From assembly GCA_009930275.1 (NCBI GenBank), contig RZYP01000113.1:1-6635 (forward strand): 6,635 nucleotides of DNA, read 5' to 3'. Source of the stretch: Negativicutes bacterium. GTDB lineage: Bacteria; Bacillota_C; Negativicutes; Acidaminococcales; Acidaminococcaceae. The notes beneath the pieces were generated by a model, which worked only from the letters and a program-made list of their open reading frames with translations, made no database searches and had not been told where the DNA came from. This document shows positions 1-5,028 of the stretch, piece by piece (position 1 is the stretch's first letter; each line of letters opens with the position of its first letter). A program made the position numbers and the translations under genes.

Positions 1-1041
1 ACTTTCCATATTGGAGCAAACGAAGGTCAGAATGTTGTGAGTTCAATCGGCGCTATGGATGCTGAGTCATTGGGCGTAGCTGGGAATAGGATTTCAGCTG
101 GAACCTTTACTGCTGGATCTACTAATATCCAATCAATGTCTAATTTAGGATCTGGTTTAACAGAGCAAACATATAGTGTTACTACAACTGTAAGTGCATC
201 ATCAGCAAGCTCAGCTACTTTAGGCACGAATATGAATGCAAACACAGCTGGTACTTTAGGTGGTGGAGCTGCTTATACTGGTGATGCTTATGCTTTGTTA
301 GAAATTAGAGTTAATACTGACGGAGTAGGAACTTTTAGCTCATTTGACTACCGTATTGGTGGTGGTGGATGGAATACAGGATTGGCTTCGGGTGATGCGT
401 TGGGTACTACAGGTTTAACTTGGACTGCAGGTACTGACTATGATGATGCAGAGACTGATAATGGTAAAATTATTTCATATGATTTAACACCGGCTTCTTA
501 TACTGCTAAACTTGTAAATGAAGCTGGAACCGATGTTGGTTCTGCCGTTACTTTTAGATATTCAGCGACTTCTGTTGTTGTTGGTAATGCAGCTTCTGGT
601 GAAACAATGCAGGCAAATTTTGTAGCAGGTTCAATCGCAGCTAATACTGATACAACTCAAGCTGTAGTTCTAACAGGATCTACTGCGGCTTCAATCGACG
701 CTAATGGAGAAGTAACTTCTAAAGCAACTGTACAAGCGGGTATTAATATTTCCTCTCAATCAGCTGCTGATACAGCAATTACTACTATTAATAGTGCACT
801 TGAGAAGGTATCTTCTGAAAGATCAAAGCTTGGAGCGGCTCAAAATAGATTAGAGCATACGATTAAAAATTTGGATACTTCTTCTGAGAACTTACAAGCT
901 TCTGAATCACGTATCAGAGACGTAGACATGGCGAAAGAAATGATGGAATTCACTAAGAATAACATCTTGCAACAAGCAGCTCAGGCTATGTTGGCTCAAG
1001 CAAATCAGCAACCTCAAGGCGTATTACAGCTTCTGAGATAG
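1..1041 (+). CDS. Flagellin, C-terminal part (N terminus outside window)
   Basis: Structural subunit of the flagellar filament, exported through the flagellar type III apparatus and polymerised outside the cell. The reading frame is open from base 1 and gives 346 residues. It opens with [10 protein letters not shown], the end of the conserved N-terminal flagellin domain, so the D0/D1 N-terminal half is missing upstream. A Gly/Ser/Thr/Ala-rich variable region follows (about residues 25-240). The conserved C-terminal domain runs from about residue 250 to the end, with [20 protein letters not shown], then [13 protein letters not shown] and the tail [14 protein letters not shown]. The stop is TAG at 1039-1041. 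A group I intron and a second copy of the last 14 codons lie just downstream, so this is probably the unspliced form. The spliced form would join bases 1-991 to 1362-1406 and end [14 protein letters not shown]. Flagellin identity is near certain; which form dominates is not visible. Confidence 0.96.
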   Translation, partial: TFHIGANEGQNVVSSIGAMDAESLGVAGNRISAGTFTAGSTNIQSMSNLGSGLTEQTYSVTTTVSASSASSATLGTNMNANTAGTLGGGAAYTGDAYALLEIRVNTDGVGTFSSFDYRIGGGGWNTGLASGDALGTTGLTWTAGTDYDDAETDNGKIISYDLTPASYTAKLVNEAGTDVGSAVTFRYSATSVVVGNAASGETMQANFVAGSIAANTDTTQAVVLTGSTAASIDANGEVTSKATVQAGINISSQSAADTAITTINSALEKVSSERSKLGAAQNRLEHTIKNLDTSSENLQASESRIRDVDMAKEMMEFTKNNILQQAAQAMLAQANQQPQGVLQLLR

Positions 1042-1361
1042 TTGATTAAGGGTCCGTTGGAGAGTAATCTCTAAATGATAATTGGGTGAATTGCTGGAAC
1101 TTCCTGAAGCTCAGCTAACCACAACGCAGCTGGAAACGGCATACGTGACGGTTTGAAAATAGCTGAGATTGGACAATCAGCAGCCAAGCTCCTGTACCGA
1201 AAGGTTGGAGAAGGTTCAACGACTAGGGTGTACTACCTAAGGCAATCCAAAGATTGTACGGTAATGAGATCCATAGGGGCAGAGGTGCCCTCGAAGTGCC
1301 CGACAACCAGAAATGGTTGAAGATATAGTCTGGCCGTTAGTGAAAGCTAATGGATGGTCCG
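992..1361 (+). ncRNA. Group I self-splicing intron (IA-like core) in the flagellin gene
   Basis: The catalytic core can be folded by eye: P2 1059-1063/1068-1072 (GUAA loop), P3 1082-1087/1298-1303, P4 1091-1096/1178-1183, P5 1110-1117/1160-1167 (8 bp, perfect), P6a 1189-1192/1207-1210 with a GAAA-capped P6b, P7 1221-1225/1326-1330 (GACUA/UAGUC, guanosine site), two extra hairpins between P7 and P3 as in IA introns, P8 1304-1309/1314-1319 (6 bp, GAAA loop) and P9 1334-1340/1347-1353. The conserved P, Q, R and S elements are recognisable, for example GUUCAACGACUA and AAGAUAUAGUC. The 3' end is placed at G1361. The 5' end is less certain. A start at 992, after U991, restores the flagellin frame exactly. 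A start at 1047, after the TTGAT at 1042-1046, gives a more compact P1. There is no homing endonuclease, TnpA or TnpB ORF. Group I introns in flagellin genes have been reported in thermophilic bacilli (from memory). Confidence 0.9.
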
Positions 1362-1406
1362 CAAGCAAACCAAGCACCTCAAGGCGTACTTCAGTTATTA
1401 AGATAA
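1362..1406 (+). other. Second flagellin C-terminal exon (14 codons plus stop)
   Basis: This stretch translates as [14 protein letters not shown] followed by TAA, which is the standard flagellin tail, yet it has no start codon and lies after the intron. It matches the tail at 997-1041 and its preceding codons (992-1041 overall), with one amino-acid change (Gln to Ala at the fifth residue) and several synonymous changes, including three reshuffled Leu codons and a different stop. Ligation of U991 to C1362 continues the flagellin frame without adding or losing a residue (MLA then QANQAPQG). This makes it the most probable 3' exon. If the alternative 5' splice site at 1046 is used instead, it would be an untranslated relic. 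Confidence 0.82.
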
Positions 1407-1438
1407 TTGAAACGTTGGTAAATTAATACAAAATCAAA

Positions 1439-1469
1439 ATGCCAGGGGATTAGTCCTCTGGCATTTTTT
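1439..1469 (+). terminator. Rho-independent terminator of the flagellin unit
   Basis: An 11-bp stem (1439-1449 with 1454-1464, one G-U pair) has a UUAG loop and is followed by a run of six T at 1464-1469. It sits 32 bases after the second flagellin stop and downstream of the intron, so both spliced and unspliced flagellin transcripts end here. This also implies that the intron and 3' exon belong to the flagellin transcript. Confidence 0.93.
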
Positions 1470-1478
1470 GTTGTGTAC

Positions 1479-1517
1479 TACATTTTCTCATCTTTTAACC
1501 GATAATACATGTATAAT
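1479..1517 (+). promoter_or_regulatory. Sigma-28 (SigD/FliA)-like promoter with an overlapping TATAAT box
   Basis: TACA at 1479-1482 is followed after 15 bases by ACCGATAA at 1498-1505. This is close to the flagellar sigma consensus (TAAA, N15, GCCGATAA). A perfect TATAAT at 1512-1517 could serve sigma-A, but no convincing TTGACA-type box lies 16-18 bases upstream of it. The site lies directly after the flagellin terminator and 35 bases before the next start codon, so it would drive the three small genes at 1540-2347. Confidence 0.55.
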
Positions 1518-1539
1518 CTTTTTTAAAAAGGAGCCTCTT

Positions 1540-1905
1540 ATGAATATTAATACCACGGAAATAATTAACCGAATTCCTCCTCTTCTGGAAACCATTGAAG
1601 AAGGAATAGATGCCAGCATAACAATGTTGGAAAACTTAAAGCTGGAAGAATCTGTATCAATGCTATCCGATGTTTATCTGGGAGTGCAGGCAGTGCAGCA
1701 TGCATTTGAAGGAATAGAGGAAGTACCAGAGAAGAAAATAAAAAGCAGCAGTAAAAACTTCAAAACCTTTGAAAAAAACATTGCAGAATATTACTCAGTA
1801 TATAATAATGAGGTTCAGGGTCAGTTGGATCTGATACTGATGGAGAAAATTATTCCTGATTATAAAAAATGGGTAAAAATAATAAGAGGACAAATTTGTA
1901 GTTAA
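1540..1905 (+). CDS. Hypothetical acidic helical protein, probably flagellum-associated
   Basis: I do not recognise the family. The 121-residue product starts at ATG 1540, preceded by AAAAGGAG at 1526-1533. A longer in-frame reading from TTG 1468 is rejected because it would begin inside the terminator T-run and has no ribosome binding site. The protein has no signal peptide or membrane segment. It reads as a mostly helical, Glu-rich soluble protein with an N-terminal amphipathic stretch (residues 8-35, IPPLLETIEEGIDASITMLE), a Lys/Ser-rich middle (about 65-80) and a more hydrophobic C-terminal helix ending in Cys-Ser. It sits between flagellin and a YjfB-type gene behind a sigma-28-like promoter. 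A late flagellar role, perhaps as a small chaperone-like partner, is inference from context only. It is separated from the next gene by 14 bases, so the two are probably co-transcribed. Confidence 0.82.
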   Translation: MNINTTEIINRIPPLLETIEEGIDASITMLENLKLEESVSMLSDVYLGVQAVQHAFEGIEEVPEKKIKSSSKNFKTFEKNIAEYYSVYNNEVQGQLDLILMEKIIPDYKKWVKIIRGQICS

Positions 1906-1919
1906 AGGGAGGACTTTTT

Positions 1920-2117
1920 ATGGATATAGCAGCATTATCAATGGGACTAAGTCAGATGAAAGTTGCCCAGCAGGCAGGTATCTCTGTAATGAAACTAGCC
2001 ATGGACGCAGCTCAGGGACAAACAGCAGAGCTGGCACAAATGCTGGAAGCAGGCACCCAGGCAATGGAGGCATCAGTAACTCCTCATTTAGGGGCAAATA
2101 TTGATGTATCAGTGTAA
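1920..2117 (+). CDS. YjfB-family putative motility protein
   Basis: A 65-residue protein of the YjfB type (Pfam YjfB_motility), a family of short proteins found in motile Firmicutes; as I recall, yjfB of Bacillus subtilis belongs to the SigD motility regulon. The recognisable pattern is MDIAALSMGLSQMKVAQQAGISVMKLAMD at the N terminus, then a helical Gln/Ala-rich stretch and a hydrophobic end LGANIDVSV, which is typical of the family. Biochemical function is unknown. The start ATG 1920 has a strong AGGGAGG at 1906-1912. The stop TAA shares its last base with the ATG of the next gene (TAATG), so translation is coupled. Confidence 0.88.
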   Translation: MDIAALSMGLSQMKVAQQAGISVMKLAMDAAQGQTAELAQMLEAGTQAMEASVTPHLGANIDVSV

Positions 2118-2347
2118 TGGACAAAGAAGAATATTTAAAAGATTTGGTAACACAGCTGGCTGAAGTCAATGAAAGACTTGAAATTCTGGATATGATGGAT
2201 GAAAGACTATTTAAAATAAAAGAGCTGCTGCAAAGAATAGAAAGTGGTAGCCTTGAAAAAGAAGAAGAAAAACAAATACGTTCTCAAATAGCCGAACTCG
2301 AAAAGCAGCTGAACCTTTTAAACAAAGAAAAGAACCTTCAGTCATAG
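2117..2347 (+). CDS. Small coiled-coil protein translationally coupled to the YjfB gene
   Basis: A 76-residue, highly charged protein of unrecognised family. Almost the whole length has heptad-like spacing of Leu/Ile with Glu/Lys, for example the segment around residues 10-42 (LAEVNERLEILDMMDERLFK onward) and LEKQLNLLNKEK near the end. A two-helix coiled coil with a turn near residue 42 (ESGS) is likely. There is no signal peptide or membrane segment. Its ATG overlaps the stop of the upstream YjfB-type gene by one base and has no strong ribosome binding site of its own, so expression probably depends on re-initiation. The context suggests a cytoplasmic partner in motility or flagellar assembly, but nothing in the sequence proves that. 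Confidence 0.8.
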   Translation: MDKEEYLKDLVTQLAEVNERLEILDMMDERLFKIKELLQRIESGSLEKEEEKQIRSQIAELEKQLNLLNKEKNLQS

Positions 2348-2356
2348 GTGCTGATG

Positions 2357-2385
2357 TTGATAAATTTGTTGTTATAATATATACT
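2357..2385 (+). promoter_or_regulatory. Sigma-A-type promoter of the Phd/YefM-like gene
   Basis: TTGATA at 2357-2362 and TATACT at 2380-2385 are separated by exactly 17 bases. The site lies in the short gap after the coiled-coil gene and 37 bases before the next start codon. It separates the antitoxin-like gene from the motility run upstream. Confidence 0.7.
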
Positions 2386-2422
2386 TTACTCCGTAGAAAA
2401 TATCTAAATGGAGTGACTTATA

Positions 2423-2710
2423 ATGATAAAAAAGGTATCAGTCAGCGGAGTGTTAAATTCCTTTGTTCCTATTTCCAGGTTCAACAAAGGTGAAGCTCAT
2501 AAAATCTTCGATGAGGTTAAACAGAATGGATATGGTATTGTTGTAAAAAATAATAGTCCCACATGCGTCCTGATTACTCCGGAAATTTACGAAGAGATGA
2601 TGGAAATAATTGATAAGTATAACAGCATGATGGAAGTGGAAGAAATTCTCAGCCATATGCATGAAAACAACTCAGATGAAAAAGCTGAGGGGCAGGAAAA
2701 ACTAGCATAA
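2423..2710 (+). CDS. Phd/YefM-family antitoxin-like DNA-binding protein, orphan
   Basis: A 95-residue protein with the Phd/YefM fold signature: an N-terminal strand and helix (SFVPISRFNKGEAHKIFDEV, about residues 13-32), then GYGIVVKNNSPTCVLITPEIYEEMMEIID (about 37-63), the usual pattern in which Asn/Gly and Pro precede the dimer-forming strand. The remaining third is acidic and probably disordered, as is typical of the toxin-neutralising tail. Family members bind DNA as dimers and repress their own operon, usually with a Doc or YoeB/RelE toxin. Here no toxin gene lies on either side: the gene has its own promoter and terminator and is followed by a protease-like gene. It is either an orphan antitoxin or a regulator. 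Start ATG 2423, with GGAG at 2410-2413. Confidence 0.88.
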   Translation: MIKKVSVSGVLNSFVPISRFNKGEAHKIFDEVKQNGYGIVVKNNSPTCVLITPEIYEEMMEIIDKYNSMMEVEEILSHMHENNSDEKAEGQEKLA

Positions 2711-2723
2711 AATTAACACACAC

Positions 2724-2758
2724 TGCTGAATCGGCTAAAACTGGTTCAGCATTTTTTT
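2724..2758 (+). terminator. Rho-independent terminator after the Phd/YefM-like gene
   Basis: A 9-bp stem, TGCTGAATC at 2724-2732 pairing with GGTTCAGCA at 2743-2751 (one G-U pair), is followed by seven T at 2752-2758. It makes the antitoxin-like gene a monocistronic unit. Confidence 0.88.
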
Positions 2759-2777
2759 ATTTAAGGAGGTGGAACTC

Positions 2778-3296
2778 ATGAACATATCATCAGCAGGAAG
2801 CAGTATCTATAGTTTGCAGAATGTATATAAGAACTACAGAAATGCTGGAGAAAAGGAAAAGTCCGCTGAATCTGCTGAGAAAAAGCAGGAGCAGGAAGTT
2901 CAGAGGGAAGCCGCCAAACTTCAACAGATAGAGCGGGAAGTAATCGCTCATGAGCAAGCCCATATGTCCGCAGGAGCCCACTTAGCCGGCTCAGCCAGGT
3001 ATCAGTATACAAAAGGTCCGGATGGGAAAAATTACGCCACAGGTGGAGAAGTTTCAATAAAAATACCAGAAGGAAAAGACCCAGAGGAAACCATTCAGCT
3101 AATGGATCAGGTTATAAGGGCAGCCCTGGCACCAGCCAACCCTTCACCCCAGGATTTGTCCGTGGCATCCAGAGCATCAATGAAGCAAATACAAGCCCGG
3201 GGCGAGTTAAGCAAAAGCCAAAACCAAGCCTACCAGGCCGGAAGCAACCTGGGCAAAGAACTAGATATAGGAAAAATATTAGACATAAGTATGTAA
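2778..3296 (+). CDS. SprA-like putative metalloprotease
   Basis: A 172-residue protein resembling the SprA-related putative metalloprotease family. The Lys/Glu/Gln-rich coiled N-terminal part (residues 24-53) leads into VIAHEQAHMSAGAHLAG, which carries the zinc-binding HExxH motif as HEQAH at residues 58-62. The family pattern RYQYTKGPDGKNYATGGEVS follows at about 73-92. Then come a charged stretch (IPEGKDPEETIQLM) and the conserved Ala/Pro-rich segment AALAPANPSPQDLSVASRAS. There is no obvious signal peptide. The start is ATG 2778, eight bases after AAGGAGG (2763-2769); a GTG at 2769 overlaps that site and is rejected. The gene lies between two terminator or promoter boundaries and is probably transcribed alone. 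The substrate is unknown, and proteolysis is inferred from the motif only. Confidence 0.86.
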   Translation: MNISSAGSSIYSLQNVYKNYRNAGEKEKSAESAEKKQEQEVQREAAKLQQIEREVIAHEQAHMSAGAHLAGSARYQYTKGPDGKNYATGGEVSIKIPEGKDPEETIQLMDQVIRAALAPANPSPQDLSVASRASMKQIQARGELSKSQNQAYQAGSNLGKELDIGKILDISM

Positions 3297-3300
3297 GGAG

Positions 3301-3336
3301 TTGACAACTCTTAACACCAAGTAGTACAATGTACTA
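3301..3336 (+). promoter_or_regulatory. Promoter and palindromic operator of the RelB/RelE-type pair
   Basis: TTGACA at 3301-3306, then 18 bases, then TACAAT at 3325-3330 form a strong sigma-A promoter. A perfect inverted repeat, TAGTACA at 3322-3328 and TGTACTA at 3330-3336 around a single central A, covers the whole -10 box. Ribbon-helix-helix antitoxins normally repress their own operon from such a site, so this is the probable operator for the protein encoded at 3358. Confidence 0.85.
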
Positions 3337-3357
3337 TGAGAGCGAAGGGGTGATATA

Positions 3358-3579
3358 ATGGCATTTTCAATAAGGTTAACAGATGAAGAAAAAAAACTAG
3401 CTGATAGTTATGCTAAGCTTCATGCTATTTCTTTAGGTGAAGCATTTAAAAAAGCATTGTTTGAAAAAATTGAAGATGAATATGATATTGCCGTAGCTAA
3501 CGAAGCTTATGATGAGTATGTTAAGAATGGGAAAAAGAGTCGTCCTATTGATGAACTATGGAAAGAACTAGATATATGA
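3358..3579 (+). CDS. RelB-type ribbon-helix-helix antitoxin
   Basis: A 73-residue antitoxin of a type II toxin-antitoxin module. The N terminus (MAFSIRLTDEEKKLADSYAK) is a ribbon-helix-helix DNA-binding domain: strand at residues 2-7, first helix from about 8 to 22, second helix SLGEAFKKALFEKI at about 25-38. The acidic and Lys-rich C-terminal part (DEYVKNGKKSRPIDELWKEL) is the usual toxin-binding segment. The start ATG 3358 follows the AAGGGG-type ribosome binding site at 3345-3350. Its stop overlaps the start of the toxin gene (ATGA), so both are made in a coupled manner. It probably represses its own promoter through the palindrome at 3322-3336. Confidence 0.92.
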   Translation: MAFSIRLTDEEKKLADSYAKLHAISLGEAFKKALFEKIEDEYDIAVANEAYDEYVKNGKKSRPIDELWKELDI

Positions 3580-3842
3580 ATTACAAAATCGAAACGACTG
3601 TTAAATTTGAAAAGGAATTTAGAAAATTAGACAACTATACTCAGCGAATGATTAAAGCTTGGATTGAAAAGAATTTAGTTAATTGTTTGGATCCAAGGCA
3701 GCATGGAAAAGGATTAACTTCTAATAAAAGTGGGCAATGGCGATATAGGATTGGTGATTATAGATTAATCTGTTTGATAGAAGACAACAAACTCATCATA
3801 ACTACTTTAACTATTGGTCATCGTAGAGATATTTACAAGTAA
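3576..3842 (+). CDS. RelE/ParE-superfamily toxin
   Basis: An 88-residue toxin, the usual size for RelE. RelE-type members cleave mRNA in the ribosomal A site, while ParE-type members target gyrase; the sequence alone favours the RelE branch. The motifs are FEKEFRKLD near the N terminus (residues 11-19), GLTSNKSGQWRYRIGDYRLI (46-65) with the basic Arg cluster R56, R58 and R63, and the C-terminal GHRRDIYK (81-88), whose Arg and Tyr are placed like the catalytic residues of RelE. The start ATG 3576 overlaps the antitoxin stop. An in-frame ATG at 3558 would add six residues inside the antitoxin gene and does not fit the family N terminus. The module looks complete and probably active. Confidence 0.92.
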   Translation: MNYKIETTVKFEKEFRKLDNYTQRMIKAWIEKNLVNCLDPRQHGKGLTSNKSGQWRYRIGDYRLICLIEDNKLIITTLTIGHRRDIYK

Positions 3843-3874
3843 TAAAAATTATAGTGCAAAATTAAAATTTACAG

Positions 3875-3901
3875 TGCCAGGAGAAATCCTGGCATTTTTT
3901 T
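3875..3901 (+). terminator. Rho-independent terminator of the RelB/RelE-type operon
   Basis: A perfect 8-bp stem, TGCCAGGA at 3875-3882 with TCCTGGCA at 3887-3894, has a GAAA tetraloop and seven T at 3895-3901. It isolates the toxin-antitoxin pair. Part of the T-run also forms the -35 region of the next promoter. Confidence 0.94.
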
Positions 3902-3928
3902 ACATTTTTCTAAAAAATATGATAAAAT
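3899..3928 (+). promoter_or_regulatory. Probable sigma-A promoter of the AbrB-like gene
   Basis: TTTACA at 3899-3904 and TAAAAT at 3923-3928, spaced by 18 bases, sit 35 bases before the start codon at 3964. The -35 box overlaps the end of the preceding terminator. The surrounding DNA is very AT-rich, which lowers confidence. Confidence 0.5.
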
Positions 3929-3963
3929 TAGAAAGTAAGAAATTCCAACCAGGAGGTATTGAA

Positions 3964-4242
3964 ATGATATTTGCCGAATTAAGAAAAAAATCTCAGATAA
4001 CAATTCCAAAGGATATTGTAGTAAAGCTTGGGCTAAAAGAAGGAGATCTTTTGGAAATAGAAGAAAGAGATGACCAGATAAATATAATTCCAGTAAAAAT
4101 TTATCCGAAAAAATATATTCAGGAACTAAAAGAAGAAATCAAAGAAATTAAATATAAAATAGAATCAGGAGAACAAGCAGTATTCGAAACTGTAGACGAA
4201 ATGTTCAAGTATTTAGATGACAGTGAGGAACAAAAAGGTTAA
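3964..4242 (+). CDS. AbrB/MazE/SpoVT-family DNA-binding protein, orphan
   Basis: A 92-residue protein. The N-terminal swapped-hairpin domain of the AbrB/MazE type covers about residues 1-48, with ELRKKSQITIPKDIVVKLGLKEGDLLEIEE; SQITIPK at 10-16 is the family hallmark. The C-terminal half is a Lys/Glu coiled segment (KKYIQELKEEIKEIKYKIES) ending in AVFETVDEMFKYLDD, a tail typical of antitoxins that neutralise a RelE- or PIN-type toxin. No toxin follows: the next gene is a cobalamin enzyme 63 bases away. It is therefore an orphan antitoxin or a transition-state-type regulator. The start ATG 3964 has AGGAGG at 3951-3956; in-frame codons further upstream (from 3814) run through the terminator and are rejected. 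Confidence 0.9.
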   Translation: MIFAELRKKSQITIPKDIVVKLGLKEGDLLEIEERDDQINIIPVKIYPKKYIQELKEEIKEIKYKIESGEQAVFETVDEMFKYLDDSEEQKG

Positions 4243-4305
4243 AATATTCCTTAGTGTAAAAAAGTGCCTTGTGCATTTAAATATATTTAAACGGAGGGTT
4301 TAATT

Positions 4306-5022
4306 ATGCTTGGAAAATTATATGGAATTGGAGTAGGTCCTGGGGATCCAGATCTTCTTACAATCAAAGCGGTAAAAATTCTTGAAAAAACTGAATACCT
4401 TTGCTTCCCTGTTGCAAAAGCAGATGGTGACAGCGTTGCACATGAAATTGTATCTAAGGCAATGAATAAAGATTGGAACTTGGTTAAGCTGCATATGCCA
4501 ATGAGTTTGGATTATGACTTACTTGAGCCAAAGTGGCAAAGTGCTGCCGAAGAAATTGCAGAGATTTTAAAAACTGGAAAAGACGCAGCCTTCATTACTC
4601 TTGGCGACACAGCTTTTTTCAGTACATTTATTTACTTGGTAAGAAAAATAAAAAATATACTTCCTGAACTGGAAATTGAAATGGTTCCCGGGATAACAGC
4701 ACCAAGTGCAATCGCAGCAGAGGCAGTACTTCCTCTTGTAATAAGAGACGAAAAATTGTTAATTGTTCCAGCAATCAGAGATATGGAAGACGTAAAAGAG
4801 GCGATTACTGAAAGTGAAAACGTTGTTTTATTTAAAATAGGAAGCATCTTTAAAGAGCTTTACGCTTTCCTTAAGGAAAACGGCCTGGAGAAAAATGCAG
4901 TAGTAGCCAGCCGCTTGGGCTTTGAAGACGGTTTTATTACAAAAGATTTGGAAAGTCTTTTAGACAGAGAAAGATTAGACTATCTTACAACTATGATTAT
5001 TAAGAAAAACGGATTGGAGTAG
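4306..5022 (+). CDS. cbiL: Precorrin-2 / cobalt-factor II C20-methyltransferase
   Basis: An S-adenosylmethionine-dependent methyltransferase that adds the C20 methyl group to precorrin-2 (CobI) or cobalt-factor II (CbiL), an early step of corrin-ring synthesis for vitamin B12 in the cytoplasm. The product has 238 residues, the normal family length. It shows the tetrapyrrole methylase motifs: GVGPGDPDLLTIKAVKIL at the N terminus (9-26), LGDTAFFST (99-107, in the place of the usual GDP-type loop) and VPGITAPSAIAA (127-138). The C20 assignment rests on the DPDLLTIKA and PVAKA pattern and on the adjacent C17-methyltransferase. The start ATG 4306 follows CGGAGGG at 4292-4298. It lies six bases before the next gene, with which it forms an operon. 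CbiL rather than CobI is inferred from an anaerobic, clostridial setting. Confidence 0.93.
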   Translation: MLGKLYGIGVGPGDPDLLTIKAVKILEKTEYLCFPVAKADGDSVAHEIVSKAMNKDWNLVKLHMPMSLDYDLLEPKWQSAAEEIAEILKTGKDAAFITLGDTAFFSTFIYLVRKIKNILPELEIEMVPGITAPSAIAAEAVLPLVIRDEKLLIVPAIRDMEDVKEAITESENVVLFKIGSIFKELYAFLKENGLEKNAVVASRLGFEDGFITKDLESLLDRERLDYLTTMIIKKNGLE

Positions 5023-5028
5023 GAAAAT

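Noticed and set aside
1059..1361. A riboswitch or other structured leader
   Set aside because: The ordered P, Q, R and S elements, with P7 as GACUA/UAGUC and P3-P9 pairings, fit a group I ribozyme. The element lies after the coding region and not in a leader.
1042..1406. Reading the post-flagellin region as a broken flagellin pseudogene or frameshift
   Set aside because: Only the last 14 codons recur, they are intact and conserved at protein level, and the intervening 320 bases fold into a recognisable group I core rather than degenerate flagellin sequence.
1468..1539. Upstream extension of the 121-aa protein from TTG 1468
   Set aside because: It would start in the terminator T-run and cover the promoter, with no ribosome binding site; ATG 1540 has a good one.
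1918..2169. Minus-strand open frames such as those opposite 27-245, 1918-2169, 2776-3057 and 6174-6424
   Set aside because: Each lies opposite a clearly real + strand gene, has low-complexity or hydrophobic composition, and lacks ribosome binding sites or recognisable domains.
2769..2777. GTG 2769 as start of the SprA-like protein
   Set aside because: It overlaps the AAGGAGG ribosome binding site that correctly spaces ATG 2778.
3558..3575. ATG 3558 as start of the RelE-type toxin
   Set aside because: It adds six residues inside the antitoxin gene; the ATGA overlap at 3576 and the family N terminus favour the later start.
3814..3963. Longer N terminus for the AbrB-like protein
   Set aside because: It would read through the toxin end and a rho-independent terminator; ATG 3964 has AGGAGG at ideal distance and starts the domain normally.
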